DNA of 60,333 nucleotides from UBA1268 sp002694955. Its GTDB lineage: Bacteria; Planctomycetota; Planctomycetia; Pirellulales; UBA1268. A program made the translations under genes and the position numbers. Location: positions 1 through 60,333 of the forward strand of contig JALCBP010000010.1 in NCBI GenBank assembly GCA_028066355.1, read 5' to 3'. Shown piece after piece: positions 1 through 8,638 of this stretch (position 1 is the stretch's first letter; each line of letters opens with the position of its first letter). Below the pieces are notes generated by a model. The model saw only the letters and a list, made by a program, of their open reading frames with translations, ran no database searches and was not told the DNA's origin.

Positions 1-695
1 ACCAAAGGAAGATCCCCAAAACCAGGAGGTAACCTTTCACTGCTGGAAGAAACGCTTTTTACCCTATCAGCAACTGAAACAATTTTAATCCTTTCTAGCA
101 AAGAACTGTTGCGTTGTGACGAGATTAATTCTTCAGAGTACGACCAGAGATCAATTGCCAAGCCAACATTGGGGCAGCCAGAGACTTCAAGTATTGATAG
201 GGCGTCACTTAACGATGTCAAAAAACCAGCTTCGGCCTGTGTTGCCTTTATAACAAGACTAACTCCAACTGCTTCAGCTGCAGGAGCAAGTTCGGCAAGA
301 GCTAGCTGAATGAGGCGACGAGCATGCGAGAGCGTATGCCCGGCACGTGCTCCCGTCCTCAAGACAACGAACGGGCAGTGTAGTTGCTCTGCAATGTCGA
401 TAGCCTCATACGCATCCTCAAGGCTTTCTTGAAACGTCTGGCCTTCACTACCCGTAAAGCCTCCAGGCCACTGAATGGAAGAAACCCGTACGCCAGCACT
501 ATCAAGAAGCTCTCTCGCTTCAAAAAGATGCAGATCTGATAATTTTGGCCACCACAATGAGATCGCGTCAAAACCATGCTCCGTGTAATGGCAAAGTTCT
601 TCAGCAAGGCCCCATCGCAGCGTCGCTAGTTGACTCACTGCAATCCGCAACGATGTCGAGGAAAGCATTGGGGGATATTCTCCAAAATTGGGCAT
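1..695 (-). CDS. Sugar phosphate isomerase/epimerase-like TIM barrel protein (truncated by window edge)
   Basis: An open frame on the minus strand runs from an ATG at 695 to the window edge, giving about 231 residues with no stop. The protein has the look of the xylose-isomerase-like TIM barrel family (AP endonuclease 2 / sugar phosphate isomerase family). Early on there is GFDAISLWWPKL, then a strand that ends VRVSSIQWPGG, a helix IDIAEQLHCPFVVLRTG, a long helix with ELAPAAEAVGVSLVIKAT, then GLAIDLWSY and a late PPGFGDLPL. The last resembles the family's R-x-x-PGxG-x-x-D/P segment near the C-terminus, so most of the protein is present. A second in-frame ATG lies nine codons downstream and could be the true start. 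The substrate cannot be told; such proteins in planctomycetes are often tied to sugar catabolism. The usual metal-binding Glu is not obvious (KATQAE where many members have E-x-H/N), so catalysis is uncertain. Confidence 0.75.
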   Translation of the reverse strand, partial: MPNFGEYPPMLSSTSLRIAVSQLATLRWGLAEELCHYTEHGFDAISLWWPKLSDLHLFEARELLDSAGVRVSSIQWPGGFTGSEGQTFQESLEDAYEAIDIAEQLHCPFVVLRTGARAGHTLSHARRLIQLALAELAPAAEAVGVSLVIKATQAEAGFLTSLSDALSILEVSGCPNVGLAIDLWSYSEELISSQRNSSLLERIKIVSVADRVKSVSSSSERLPPGFGDLPL

Positions 696-1036
696 GCCGA
701 TTTATTTATGAATTAATTATTCGGCCGCCCGTGACGGCACGGAGAGCCGAGCTGGATAACAAACGGTCAGACAGCCTCAATTTGGCACGCCAATAAATTA
801 ATAACTCATCAAACCGAAGCGAAAAGTATGGTCACCTGAGGGCCGAACTGTCTATAGAAAATTCAAGCACCAGCTCAATGTTTCCAGGAGTCGATTTTTC
901 TTGCGTAAACAGCCGCTTACAACTCTTTTTGTGAAGTCATGAAAGCACTCCAGCTATTTATTTTTTTCCTGCCCTGCCCTTGACAAGGGTATGCGCCGAT
1001 CCACTGAAGTCTCGTAGCGAGTATTGGCCGACAAAT
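696..1036. other. Intergenic region, 341 bp
   Basis: This lies between the 3' end of the PQQ-propeller gene and the start of the truncated TIM barrel gene, both on the minus strand. Short open frames here lack a ribosome binding site and overlap the neighbours. The stretch is AT-rich and presumably holds the promoter of the TIM barrel gene, but I could not pick a convincing one. Confidence 0.5.
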
Positions 1037-2467
1037 TTATTTATGCATAAGATCAAGGCACACAAGCTTTCCGGCACCACGAACAAAAAGATATCCATGA
1101 GCCACAACCGGCGAAGCCCAGCACGGCGGATTCAACAATGTGTTTCCAGATTGCCTGTCCCGAAGTTCACAGCGGCTAATAATTTCACACTCATTCTTGG
1201 AAGCTTTGATGAGAAGTAATTCACCAAACTCACTCAGAACAATCAACATGTCGTTAACAAGCACACAACCTGCTCGGCCAAGGCCCGGCTCAACCCAATA
1301 CAACTCTCCCGTCTTCCAATCAGCACAAGCGAACAATGCATCACCGGAATTTCGGCCGGTCGTACCATAGAGACAGCCCTTGTGCAGCACTGGAGTTGCC
1401 CAATGGCACCGCAATGAATTCCTGTGACGGCTACGAGGAGGATCATGCCGACGTTCTATAAACGAATCATTTTCAACACCAAGGAGCACACTCCCCGGGC
1501 CGTACGTTTCAGACAGGAGTACCTCGACATCACGAACGACTGGGGTGGCAGCAACAACGCTAAACAGTTCTTTTGCCCGCCAAAAAAATGAATCTTTCAC
1601 ATCCCCGGTTTCAGGATCAATCAGTAGCAAATGATCGCGCATCCAGGCTAGGAGCCGAACTTCTTTCCCAAAGGAATGTAACAACGGAGTACTATAACTC
1701 GCCAACTCACTACTTGTCCGCCAGACTTCTCTTCCATTGTCAATATCAAACGCAACTAAACCACTATCAAGGCCCTTCACGAGATCAAGCCTCTGCGGGT
1801 TTGCTGGAGTTTCACCAGGGGCACTTCCACCAACCTGAGCAATAACAAGTTTGCCCTGCAACCCTGATGCTTTCTTATAGACAACAGGTGACGCGCCCAC
1901 ACCAAAGAAATTTGGGACAACGTGGAACTCTTTTCCTGTCTCAACTTTCCACTTGAGTGCTCCATCACGTAACCGCCGGCATGCCAGCAAGCCCTCTACA
2001 CCGTAAGTAATCACACAATCATCACAGACTACTGGCGATGCCCGTGGACCACCATCGTAACCGAACATATCGACATAGCCCGTTGGAGTTGTTTTCTCCC
2101 ACAGCAAGTGACCCGTTTCTGCTTCAATACATCGTAGTCTTTCCTCACCAACCAACCGATCAAAAACAAACACGCGACCTTTTGAAACAGAGGGACCACA
2201 ATACCCCTCACCAAGTTCGATTGCCCAACACACTTCAGGCCCCGTCTTTACCCATGGCACGACAAGACCACGCAGTTCACTCCGCCCATTGCCAGTAGGC
2301 CCCAAAAACAATGGCCAGTCTTCACCTGGCCTCGACCACAACGATCGCTGCTCACTTATGCTCGGCTTGCTGCTACTAGGACTACCCTGAGAGAATCCGA
2401 TCCTACATAAACTGCCACACACCAGAGCAGTGACCAGGCACGTTACACTTCCTCTTGATAACATCAT
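1037..2467 (-). CDS. Secreted PQQ-binding-like beta-propeller protein
   Basis: A 476-residue protein with a signal peptide (hydrophobic residues about 7-25, likely cut near GFSQG). After it comes EDWPLFLGPTGNGRSE, the planctomycete version of the opening segment of PQQ-like (BamB/YncE type) propellers. Repeats typical of the fold follow, each a strand pair ending in G-x-x-L/V-W: TGHLLWEK, DGALKWKVETG, NGREVWRTSS, TGELYWVEPG. Intervening strands carry the A-T-P-V-V and A-S-P-V-V patterns (residues about 165, 305, 450). Such proteins are periplasmic; most act as scaffolds or, with PQQ, as dehydrogenases. No heme-binding CxxCH and no alcohol-dehydrogenase active site is visible, so a non-enzymatic role is more likely. 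Start choice: AAGGA lies six bases before ATGATG. It stands alone, with a divergent gene (arfB) 92 bp away. Confidence 0.85.
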   Translation of the reverse strand: MMLSRGSVTCLVTALVCGSLCRIGFSQGSPSSSKPSISEQRSLWSRPGEDWPLFLGPTGNGRSELRGLVVPWVKTGPEVCWAIELGEGYCGPSVSKGRVFVFDRLVGEERLRCIEAETGHLLWEKTTPTGYVDMFGYDGGPRASPVVCDDCVITYGVEGLLACRRLRDGALKWKVETGKEFHVVPNFFGVGASPVVYKKASGLQGKLVIAQVGGSAPGETPANPQRLDLVKGLDSGLVAFDIDNGREVWRTSSELASYSTPLLHSFGKEVRLLAWMRDHLLLIDPETGDVKDSFFWRAKELFSVVAATPVVRDVEVLLSETYGPGSVLLGVENDSFIERRHDPPRSRHRNSLRCHWATPVLHKGCLYGTTGRNSGDALFACADWKTGELYWVEPGLGRAGCVLVNDMLIVLSEFGELLLIKASKNECEIISRCELRDRQSGNTLLNPPCWASPVVAHGYLFVRGAGKLVCLDLMHK

Positions 2468-2559
2468 CTGATGTCCTTTACTTATCCTGAATCAACCAAG
2501 CAAACTGAATCGATCGAAACCGCTGCCCTAAATATGTCAACAAAATAATAAAAATTTCA

Positions 2560-2991
2560 ATGCATCGTAACGAAAAATCAATCCGCATCGGTAAGACTGT
2601 TATTCCCGCTCATGCAATCCACTGGCAATTCTCACGCAGCCAAGGACCAGGGGGTCAGCACGTCAACAAAACGAATTCACGCGCGGAACTTCGCATTGAT
2701 ATTCAACATTCTAATTTCCTTTCGCCAGCAGTTGCCCAGCGACTCCGTTCCGAAGCCGGCAACCGTGTAACGACAGCCGGCGAGTTAATCCTCACAAGCC
2801 AGAGGTTCAGAGAACAAAATCGCAATGTTAATGACTGCCTCGCAAAACTCTCCGCCTTACTCACAAAATCACTCAGTCTTCCAAAAACTCGTCGCGCAAC
2901 CCAACCAACTCGTGCATCAAAAACCAGGCGTCTCGAGAAAAAGAAGCATCGAAGTGCAACAAAAAAACTTAGGCGAAAAATAATGGACTAG
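2560..2991 (+). CDS. arfB: Alternative ribosome-rescue factor ArfB (YaeJ-type peptidyl-tRNA hydrolase)
   Basis: The 143-residue length and layout match ArfB. A single release-factor catalytic domain carries the GGQ motif (residues 31-33, in SQGPGGQHVNKTNSRAELR), and there is no stop-codon-recognition domain. A strongly basic tail follows (from about residue 108, rich in KK, RR and ending KKLRRKIMD). In this family the tail enters the empty mRNA channel of stalled ribosomes, and GGQ hydrolyses the peptidyl-tRNA. The protein thus frees ribosomes stuck on mRNAs without stop codons, in the cytoplasm. It is a single-gene unit between a divergent secreted propeller gene and a downstream same-strand gene 136 bp away. 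No tmRNA gene is seen in this window, so whether it is the backup or main rescue route is open. Confidence 0.9.
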   Translation: MHRNEKSIRIGKTVIPAHAIHWQFSRSQGPGGQHVNKTNSRAELRIDIQHSNFLSPAVAQRLRSEAGNRVTTAGELILTSQRFREQNRNVNDCLAKLSALLTKSLSLPKTRRATQPTRASKTRRLEKKKHRSATKKLRRKIMD

Positions 2992-3002
2992 GACATTTCA
3001 AA

Positions 3003-3030
3003 CCGACAATTCACCGACAAATGTTATACT
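3003..3030 (+). promoter_or_regulatory. Candidate sigma70-type promoter of the UVR-motif gene
   Basis: CCGACA (3003-3008, four of six matches to TTGACA) and TATACT (3025-3030, five of six matches to TATAAT) stand 16 bp apart, about 97 bp before the next start codon. It is a pattern match only. Confidence 0.3.
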
Positions 3031-3127
3031 TCTATTGGAACGCTCAACTATTTATTAGAAAATCAATCTGTTGTGATTACGATGTCATGACGTACCATCA
3101 TAAATAGTTTTATTAGAGATATTTATT

Positions 3128-3931
3128 ATGTCATCACCGCAAGATATTGATTCTGCACTCGAGGGCTGGGACTATGTTCCTGGCGAAGTGAACGCACGCC
3201 GAGTAAAGGCAGATGATGGCAGAGAACTTCTGCAGATGCGGGTTGACATGGGGCTCCTACAAATGGAGACCAAACTTCGTCCCGATGGCACACGGCCACA
3301 TGGAGCAGAAACCTATTTTGATTATCTTGTGAGTGAAGTTGTACGAGACGGTGAAGAATTTGAACTTTCCCAAGATCAATGCGCGGAAGCGGACCGTGAA
3401 TTCGTCCAGTACTATCACCGACGACTTTGCTGGCTGTCACTGAGAGAATACGGGAAGGCTGCGAAAGACGCCGACCACAGTCTTGCTTTCATGGATTTTG
3501 TTCGAGAACATTCACCCGATGAGGAGTGGATTCTTTCTCACGAGCAATATAGACCGTTTGTGCTCTTTCACCGCGTGCAGGCAAGTGCTCTCGCTGCTCT
3601 GGATGATGATGGACCCGAACTTGCTATAGCTGAGGTTAATAAAGGGCTCGAAGCCTTTCATGACTTATTTCTTCAATATGACGCAGAAGACCAATTTGAA
3701 AATGATGAACTTGTTGTGCGTCTTCGGGATATGCGGGAAAGCGTTCGTAAACGGTTCGAAATAGGCGACACCCTTGATGAGCAACTTGCGGAAGCCGTCA
3801 AGTCTGAAAACTATGAGTTGGCTGCTGAGTTGCGAGACAAAATGCACGAGAAGCAGGCGCCTGGGCCAAGTACGTCGGGGCGATCAGAATCGACGCATCG
3901 AAACTCGCCGCGTGAAAACAGGGGTTGCTAA
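3128..3931 (+). CDS. UVR (UvrB/UvrC-interaction) motif-containing protein
   Basis: A 267-residue cytoplasmic protein with no signal peptide. Residues 1-90 form a beta-rich, acidic domain (GRELLQMRVDMGLLQMETKLRPDGTRPHGAETYFDYL) that I recognise only as a conserved planctomycete type. The middle (95-200) is helical and could fold like TPR pairs (REYGKAAKDADHSLAFMDFVREHS and DGPELAIAEVNKGLEAFHDLF). Near the C-terminus (about 218-243) is a UVR motif, LDEQLAEAVKSENYELAAEL followed by RDKM. That is the helical hairpin used by UvrB to dock UvrC, also found in ClpC and McsA-like proteins. The function is unknown; UVR motifs mediate protein-protein contacts and do not by themselves prove a repair role. 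The start at 3128 has no strong ribosome binding site. A perfect palindrome follows 11 bp after the stop. Confidence 0.8.
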   Translation: MSSPQDIDSALEGWDYVPGEVNARRVKADDGRELLQMRVDMGLLQMETKLRPDGTRPHGAETYFDYLVSEVVRDGEEFELSQDQCAEADREFVQYYHRRLCWLSLREYGKAAKDADHSLAFMDFVREHSPDEEWILSHEQYRPFVLFHRVQASALAALDDDGPELAIAEVNKGLEAFHDLFLQYDAEDQFENDELVVRLRDMRESVRKRFEIGDTLDEQLAEAVKSENYELAAELRDKMHEKQAPGPSTSGRSESTHRNSPRENRGC

Positions 3932-3942
3932 AGCTCCTGCGA

Positions 3943-3981
3943 TTGAAATGTTTTTTGAAAAATTTTCAAAAAACATTTCAA
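3943..3981. repeat. Perfect 19-bp inverted repeat with 1-base centre (39-nt palindrome)
   Basis: TTGAAATGTTTTTTGAAAA at 3943-3961 is followed by a single A and then its exact reverse complement at 3963-3981. It starts 11 bp after the stop of the UVR-motif gene. Position suggests a transcription terminator or mRNA 3'-end stabiliser, but the stem is almost all A/T, the loop is too tight to form without opening a few pairs, and no clean T-run follows. A cruciform or a dyad protein-binding site is equally possible. Confidence 0.8.
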
Positions 3982-4151
3982 TGAACCGCTTCTATTGGGT
4001 CAAAATAGAGAGGCCGTACAAGTACTCCAGCCTCACGGACGTTAAGGTGGGTTGATTAGAACGATGATGATGCCTACTCCAGCATCTTCATTTTTGTCTT
4101 CAGATTGGCACGCTATCTGCATACCTCCTTCACCAGACTCGTTTTCCATTT

Positions 4152-4568
4152 ATGGAAAGCAAGAGGCACAGTTCATATGAGCACCAGTGTGCTACACATG
4201 GAGAATTGACACAAATGGCAAACAAACCACACAGCACTCCCCTGAAAACCATTGGCCATCAACTCAATCATCTCAAGACGTTTGATTGCAAGCAACCTGT
4301 ATCCGAAAACTATGAAATAAATGTCAGCAACAACCGATGCATCGTTCGTGCTCTTACTGTTGAAGCGATTGATGAACTGTTCAGTGATTGCGAGCAATTC
4401 GAAAACTGCGTAAACGAACAGAATGAATTAGTGGAGCCGCTTCTCAATTGTATTGATGATCGCCAGTTGCAATTTCACGGTCAACTCGCCACCTTGCCAA
4501 AATCTCAACGAAGGCAACGGCTCGTTTCGTCAAGAGCAGCATTATATGACAATTCTCATTCGTCATAA
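4152..4568 (+). CDS. Hypothetical protein, doubtful
   Basis: The frame encodes 138 residues and is the longest in a gene-poor kilobase. A start at the second Met (MANKPHSTPLK, 4215) would give 117 residues. I do not recognise it. The middle reads like a small soluble domain (YEINVSNNRCIVRALTVEAIDELFSDCEQFENC, then NELVEPLLNCIDD), and the C-terminus is basic (PKSQRRQRLVSSRAA). There are four cysteines but no metal-site spacing, no signal peptide and no membrane segment. No good ribosome binding site precedes either Met (GGAG lies about 11 bases before the second). Nothing in the flanks hints at a role. It may be a lineage-specific gene or a chance frame. Confidence 0.35.
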   Translation: MESKRHSSYEHQCATHGELTQMANKPHSTPLKTIGHQLNHLKTFDCKQPVSENYEINVSNNRCIVRALTVEAIDELFSDCEQFENCVNEQNELVEPLLNCIDDRQLQFHGQLATLPKSQRRQRLVSSRAALYDNSHSS

Positions 4569-5022
4569 AACATCAGCCCATCCTGCATCCATCTCTGCAC
4601 AGACCACCTGTCTTCTCAATCATGATCTCATTTTACATTCTGTTTCAATGAGGATCTCACTAGTGCAAGTGATCAGCATTTTCGATCTTTGTACAGGTCT
4701 AAATACGGCTCAAGATAGACAGTTCACCGGCAGCTCGACCACATATTTCCAGTAGCCTGATGCAAGAACTGGGGCGTTTTCTAAAATTGTTTGACGCATC
4801 TCCTATTACAGTTAGCCAGAAAATACACACAACGAATCCCTTCGAGTGGATCTGAAGACACTTGCCCACAGGCGGCATTCCGGACCCGCTAATTGACTGT
4901 GGGCGGTCAATCGTTAGGGTAGGGAAAAGGGAGAATACTAGGAATCCAATAAAAGTCCCTTTCTGATTACGTGCGTACGGGTTACTATCCTGCACATGCT
5001 CTAGGCTATGGAAAGGAATCTC
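4569..5022. other. Intergenic region before bioB, about 450 bp
   Basis: No convincing coding frame. Around 4890-4920 an interrupted inverted repeat (ATTGAC, eight-base loop, GTCAAT, with partly matching flanks) sits about 115 bp before bioB. It could be an operator or leader hairpin, but it does not match the known BirA operator, and I found no riboswitch. Confidence 0.4.
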
Positions 5023-6075
5023 ATGACAGGTAGCTTTGAAACAAACTCCGCTTCACGCTGGCACAATATGGCAACCGGGGTGCTCGCGGACCGTCTTCTT
5101 GAAAAAGAAGAGGCTCGTTCAATCCTGCATTCTTCAGATGAAGAACTCCTCGACCTGCTTGCCGCAACATATCGGGTACGACGTCATTTTTTTGGCAACA
5201 CCGTCCAGCTTTTCTTTCTCATGAATGCAAAAAGCGGGCTCTGCCCAGAGGACTGCGGATATTGCTCGCAGTCAAAAGTGTCTGATGCCGAAATCCCTCG
5301 ATACAACTTATTATCAGTGCCGAAGCTCCTTGAAGCGGCCCGCCTCGCGAGTGAGCGTCAGTCCAAAACATTCTGCATCGTTATCTCAGCCCGAGGTCCA
5401 TCAGAACGTGAGGTAGATTTTGTTTGCTCTATCGTCCCTCAAATTAAGGAAAAGTACAGCCTTAACGTGTGCGCGTGCCTTGGCTTATTAACACCTGACC
5501 AGGCTAAGAAACTTGCCGCTGCCGGAGTTGATAAGGTCAATCACAATCTTAATACAAGCGAAAGACACTACGAAGAAGTATGTAGCACACATACATACGC
5601 CGATCGTGTCGCAACCCTGGAAGCATGTCGCTCAGCCGGCCTCCAACTCTGCAGTGGTGGCATCATGGGAATGGGTGAGACTCCTGATGATCTCATTGAT
5701 ATGGCATTTGCTCTTCGAGAAATGAATGTCGAGTCTATTCCTCTCAATTTTTTAAACTCAATTGACGGAACACCCCTCGAGGGAATCAATAATATCTCAC
5801 CTCGTGACTGCTTACGGGGACTCGCAATGATGAGACTAGTAAACCCTGCTGCCGAAATTCGGATTGCTGGTGGCAGAGAGATTCATCTTGGAAGCCTTCA
5901 ACCCCTCGGTTTATATGCCGCCAATTCCATTTTTGTTGGCGACTATCTTACTACAGAAGGACAATTGCCAGAGGCCGATTATAAGATGATTAAAGAGATG
6001 GGCTTTGTTATCACCAAAGGATCGGAAGCTGCAGAGCCAGTGCCCGTGCCAGTATTTGAGGAAACAACCGGCTAG
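5023..6075 (+). CDS. bioB: Biotin synthase
   Basis: BioB is a radical SAM enzyme that inserts sulfur into dethiobiotin in the last step of biotin synthesis. Counting from the Met at 5023, the SAM-cluster motif CPEDCGYC gives Cys74, Cys78 and Cys81 (CxxxCxxC). It is followed by the family blocks YCSQSKVSDAEIPRY, NHNLNTSERHY, CSGGIMGMGET (the Cys is a [2Fe-2S] ligand), IPLNFLNSIDGTPLEG and the conserved Arg block RIAGGREIHLG. The length of 350 residues is normal; a short acidic Pro-Val tail after TKGSEAAEP is extra. An ATG five codons upstream (5008) is also open, but AAAGGA lies six to seven bases before 5023, so I chose that. The gene is alone: no bioA, bioD or bioF is nearby. Its stop lies 6 bp from the end of a convergent gene. 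Confidence 0.95.
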   Translation: MTGSFETNSASRWHNMATGVLADRLLEKEEARSILHSSDEELLDLLAATYRVRRHFFGNTVQLFFLMNAKSGLCPEDCGYCSQSKVSDAEIPRYNLLSVPKLLEAARLASERQSKTFCIVISARGPSEREVDFVCSIVPQIKEKYSLNVCACLGLLTPDQAKKLAAAGVDKVNHNLNTSERHYEEVCSTHTYADRVATLEACRSAGLQLCSGGIMGMGETPDDLIDMAFALREMNVESIPLNFLNSIDGTPLEGINNISPRDCLRGLAMMRLVNPAAEIRIAGGREIHLGSLQPLGLYAANSIFVGDYLTTEGQLPEADYKMIKEMGFVITKGSEAAEPVPVPVFEETTG

Positions 6076-6081
6076 TGAGGC

Positions 6082-6402
6082 TTACGCGTCACCAATAGAG
6101 ACGAGTAATTCTGACATCTCACCGGCAGCATGAGTAAGATCTTGGCGACGGGCTTCTTCAATTCCTTCGCGAAGTGCTCGACGAGCATCGTCGGGTTTTC
6201 CATATTTGATAAGGTGCTGGGCCGCCATTTGGTACGCAGGCACATACGGTGGGGCACCTCTCGCAAGTTCTTGCAGGATGTCAAGCGAGGCCTCCCATTC
6301 ACCATCCGCCTCCATAAGAAGCGCCAAACTGTAGCGAAGAAAAACATCATCAGGCTCATCTTGCAACATGGCCTCAATTTTTTGACGTCGCGAATGCATC
6401 AT
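6082..6402 (-). CDS. Small tetratricopeptide-repeat protein
   Basis: A 106-residue cytoplasmic protein built almost wholly of helix pairs of the TPR type. One unit is DDVFLRYSLALLMEADGEWEASLDILQELAR and the next is YVPAYQMAAQHLIKYGKPDDARRALREGIEEAR, both with the usual W/L-G-Y-A-F/P pattern. A last helix is QDLTHAAGEMSELLVSI. It lies 60 bp downstream of leuD on the same strand and may be its co-transcribed last gene. TPR proteins bind partners; nothing shows which one. The first two codons are both ATG, so the start may be one codon later. The 3' end nearly meets that of bioB, which leaves no room for a separate terminator. Confidence 0.75.
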   Translation of the reverse strand: MMHSRRQKIEAMLQDEPDDVFLRYSLALLMEADGEWEASLDILQELARGAPPYVPAYQMAAQHLIKYGKPDDARRALREGIEEARRQDLTHAAGEMSELLVSIGDA

Positions 6403-6462
6403 TCGGGATCAGCCCCTCAGTAAATATCCGAAATCCTAATCGTGTCAATCAACTTAATTTTC

Positions 6463-7086
6463 TTAGCCAGAAACCGCAGGAGGCAGTCCATGTGCTTTTT
6501 CCCAGGCACTGATTTGGTCTGTGTGCTGCAATGACAAAGAAATGTTATCAAGACCCTCAAGAAGCATGCGCCTCAGAAATGGCTCTACTTCGAATTGCCG
6601 CTGAAAACCATCGCCATCAGAAAGCGTGCATTCGTTGAGGTCAATTCTCAATTCACACTTCCCTGCAGTACCGTTTGTCGCCGCCTCTACTAGCCCAAAT
6701 AACTCTTCAACATCTTTTTCCGAGAGCCGAATAGGCAAGATGCCATTAGAAAAACAGTTAGAGTAGAAAATATCTGCGAACGTAGGTGCGATAATACATC
6801 GAAATCCGTAATCAGCCAAAGCCCAAGGAGCATGCTCTCGACTCGAACCACACCCAAAATTACGCCTGGCAAGAAGAACTGTGGCTCCCTCTGCTTCGGG
6901 ACAATTGAGTTCGAACTGTGGGTTCAGCGTACCGTCTTCCAAAAACCTCCAGTCATTAAACAAAAACTGACCAAAACCAGTGCGCTCAATCCGCTTCAAA
7001 AACTGCTTAGGAATTATTTGATCCGTGTCAACATTTGCACGGTCCATTGCAACCACAACACCTGAATGTAAAGTAAACGACTGCAC
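6463..7086 (-). CDS. leuD: 3-isopropylmalate dehydratase small subunit
   Basis: LeuD pairs with LeuC to isomerise 2-isopropylmalate to 3-isopropylmalate in leucine synthesis. The 207 residues show the swivel-domain hallmarks of the aconitase family: a start with HSGVVVAMDRANVDTDQIIPKQFLK, then FLFNDWRFLEDG, LARRNFGCGSSREHAPWAL (substrate-recognition loop) and FADIFYSNCFSNGILPIRL. The C-terminus DQISAWEKAHGLPPAV fits the family. It lies 41 bp downstream of leuC on the same strand, so the two make one transcript, perhaps with the small TPR gene after them. No leuA or leuB is in the window. Confidence 0.95.
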   Translation of the reverse strand: MQSFTLHSGVVVAMDRANVDTDQIIPKQFLKRIERTGFGQFLFNDWRFLEDGTLNPQFELNCPEAEGATVLLARRNFGCGSSREHAPWALADYGFRCIIAPTFADIFYSNCFSNGILPIRLSEKDVEELFGLVEAATNGTAGKCELRIDLNECTLSDGDGFQRQFEVEPFLRRMLLEGLDNISLSLQHTDQISAWEKAHGLPPAVSG

Positions 7087-7127
7087 GAAAAATCCTTCCG
7101 ATTAAGAGACCAAGTTTATCTGCTGCG

Positions 7128-8534
7128 TTATTGGTATTTCCATTCTCGGATATCCACAAAATGCCCCTCAACTGCGGCGGCTGCTGCCATTGCCGGTGAA
7201 ACAAGGTGGGTGCGACCTCCCTTTCCTTGCCTACCCTCGAAATTGCGGTTACTGGTCGAGGCGCATCGTTGGCCCGGCGAGAGCGTGTCAGGATTCATTC
7301 CAAGACACATGCTACAACCTGCTTCACGCCACTCGAATCCAGCACCTGTGAAGACGCTATCAAGCCCTTCCTCCTCAGCCTGACGCTTCACCCGACCACT
7401 ACCAGGCACAACCATGGCGTGCACATTTCCCGAAACACGGTACCCACGAACGACATCAGCAGCTGCACGCAAATCCTCGATTCGGCTATTGGTACACGAT
7501 CCAATGAAAACTCGCTCTAGAGTTATATCTGTTATTTTAGTGCCCGAAGAAAGACCCATGTACTCGAGCGCGCTTTCTCCCGATGTTCGTTCATTGGGAT
7601 CACTTAACTCATTAATATCCGGAACAGCTGCATCAACACCTACAACCTGAGCTGGATTCGTTCCCCAGGTGACTTGTGGCACGATATCGGCAGAATCAAA
7701 CACCTCCACTCGGTCGTACGTTGCACCTTCATCGGAGGGAAGTTTTTGCCATTCCTGAACAGCTTTCTCAAAGTCTTTTGGCGCAAAGTCGCGACCACGC
7801 AGATAATCAAAGGTTACTGCGTCAGGTGCAATCATACCTGCGCGGGCACCAGCCTCGATTGACATATTACACACTGTCATTCGCTGCTCCATCCCAAACC
7901 CACGAATACAGTCACCTGTGTATTCGATGACGTAACCAGTCCCTCCCTCGGTTGTCAACTTGCCAATAATGTAAAGCACAAGGTCTTTTGCAGTCACACC
8001 ATTGGGCAAGTGCCCCTGCACTCGTACTTCCAATGATTTTGGTTTCACTTGTCGTAATGTCTGCGTTGCCAGAACATGCTCTACCTCACTTGTGCCAATA
8101 CCAAAGGCAAGCGCCCCCAAAGCCCCATGTGTTGCAGTATGGCTGTCACCACAAACGATTGTCATTCCGGGTTGAGTAATACCTAATTCGGGACCAATAA
8201 CATGCACAATACCTTGATCTGCATCACCAAGATCAAAAAGTCGAACACCAAATTCTTCACAATTATTCCGCAGCGTATCAATCTGTTGCTTCGAAATTGG
8301 ATCCGCAATTGGCAATCGACGATCAGTTGTTGGCACATTATGGTCAGGTGTTGCAAAAGTCGCCTCAGGCCTTCGGACACGACGACTTGCCAGCCGCAGC
8401 CCTTCAAATGCTTGCGGACTGGTTACCTCATGAACGAGGTGACGGTCAATATAAAGCAACGGATTCTCACCAGCCGGCGTACAGACAATGTGATTGTCCC
8501 AGATTTTGTCAAGAAGTGTTTTAGGACTTGGCAT
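7128..8534 (-). CDS. leuC: 3-isopropylmalate dehydratase large subunit
   Basis: This is the catalytic [4Fe-4S] subunit of isopropylmalate isomerase. At 468 residues it is full length. The three cluster cysteines are in place: Cys347 (FIGSCTNSRIEDL) and Cys407 and Cys410 (AGCSMCLGMNPD). Other family blocks are TLLDKIWDNHIV, LLYIDRHLVHEVTSPQAF, TPDHNVPT, CGDSHTATHGALGALAFGIG and NMSIEAGARAGMIAPD. It is the first gene of a leuC-leuD unit. No leader peptide rich in Leu codons or attenuator was found in the 104 bp before it, so regulation is not visible. Confidence 0.97.
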   Translation of the reverse strand: MPSPKTLLDKIWDNHIVCTPAGENPLLYIDRHLVHEVTSPQAFEGLRLASRRVRRPEATFATPDHNVPTTDRRLPIADPISKQQIDTLRNNCEEFGVRLFDLGDADQGIVHVIGPELGITQPGMTIVCGDSHTATHGALGALAFGIGTSEVEHVLATQTLRQVKPKSLEVRVQGHLPNGVTAKDLVLYIIGKLTTEGGTGYVIEYTGDCIRGFGMEQRMTVCNMSIEAGARAGMIAPDAVTFDYLRGRDFAPKDFEKAVQEWQKLPSDEGATYDRVEVFDSADIVPQVTWGTNPAQVVGVDAAVPDINELSDPNERTSGESALEYMGLSSGTKITDITLERVFIGSCTNSRIEDLRAAADVVRGYRVSGNVHAMVVPGSGRVKRQAEEEGLDSVFTGAGFEWREAGCSMCLGMNPDTLSPGQRCASTSNRNFEGRQGKGGRTHLVSPAMAAAAAVEGHFVDIREWKYQ

Positions 8535-8638
8535 ACTTCAACTACTATTGAGGAGCAAAACGAAACCTTTAATGTAGCCGGGAGCGAGGGCTGCCGCTAC
8601 TAGGAGACCCTAAGCCACTGTATGCACGCAGCTACAGG

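Noticed and set aside
3774..4055. 93-codon plus-strand frame overlapping the UVR-motif gene
   Set aside because: It overlaps a well supported gene in another frame and crosses the palindrome.
4699..4995. 98-codon minus-strand frame before bioB
   Set aside because: No ribosome binding site and no family; codon use looks random.
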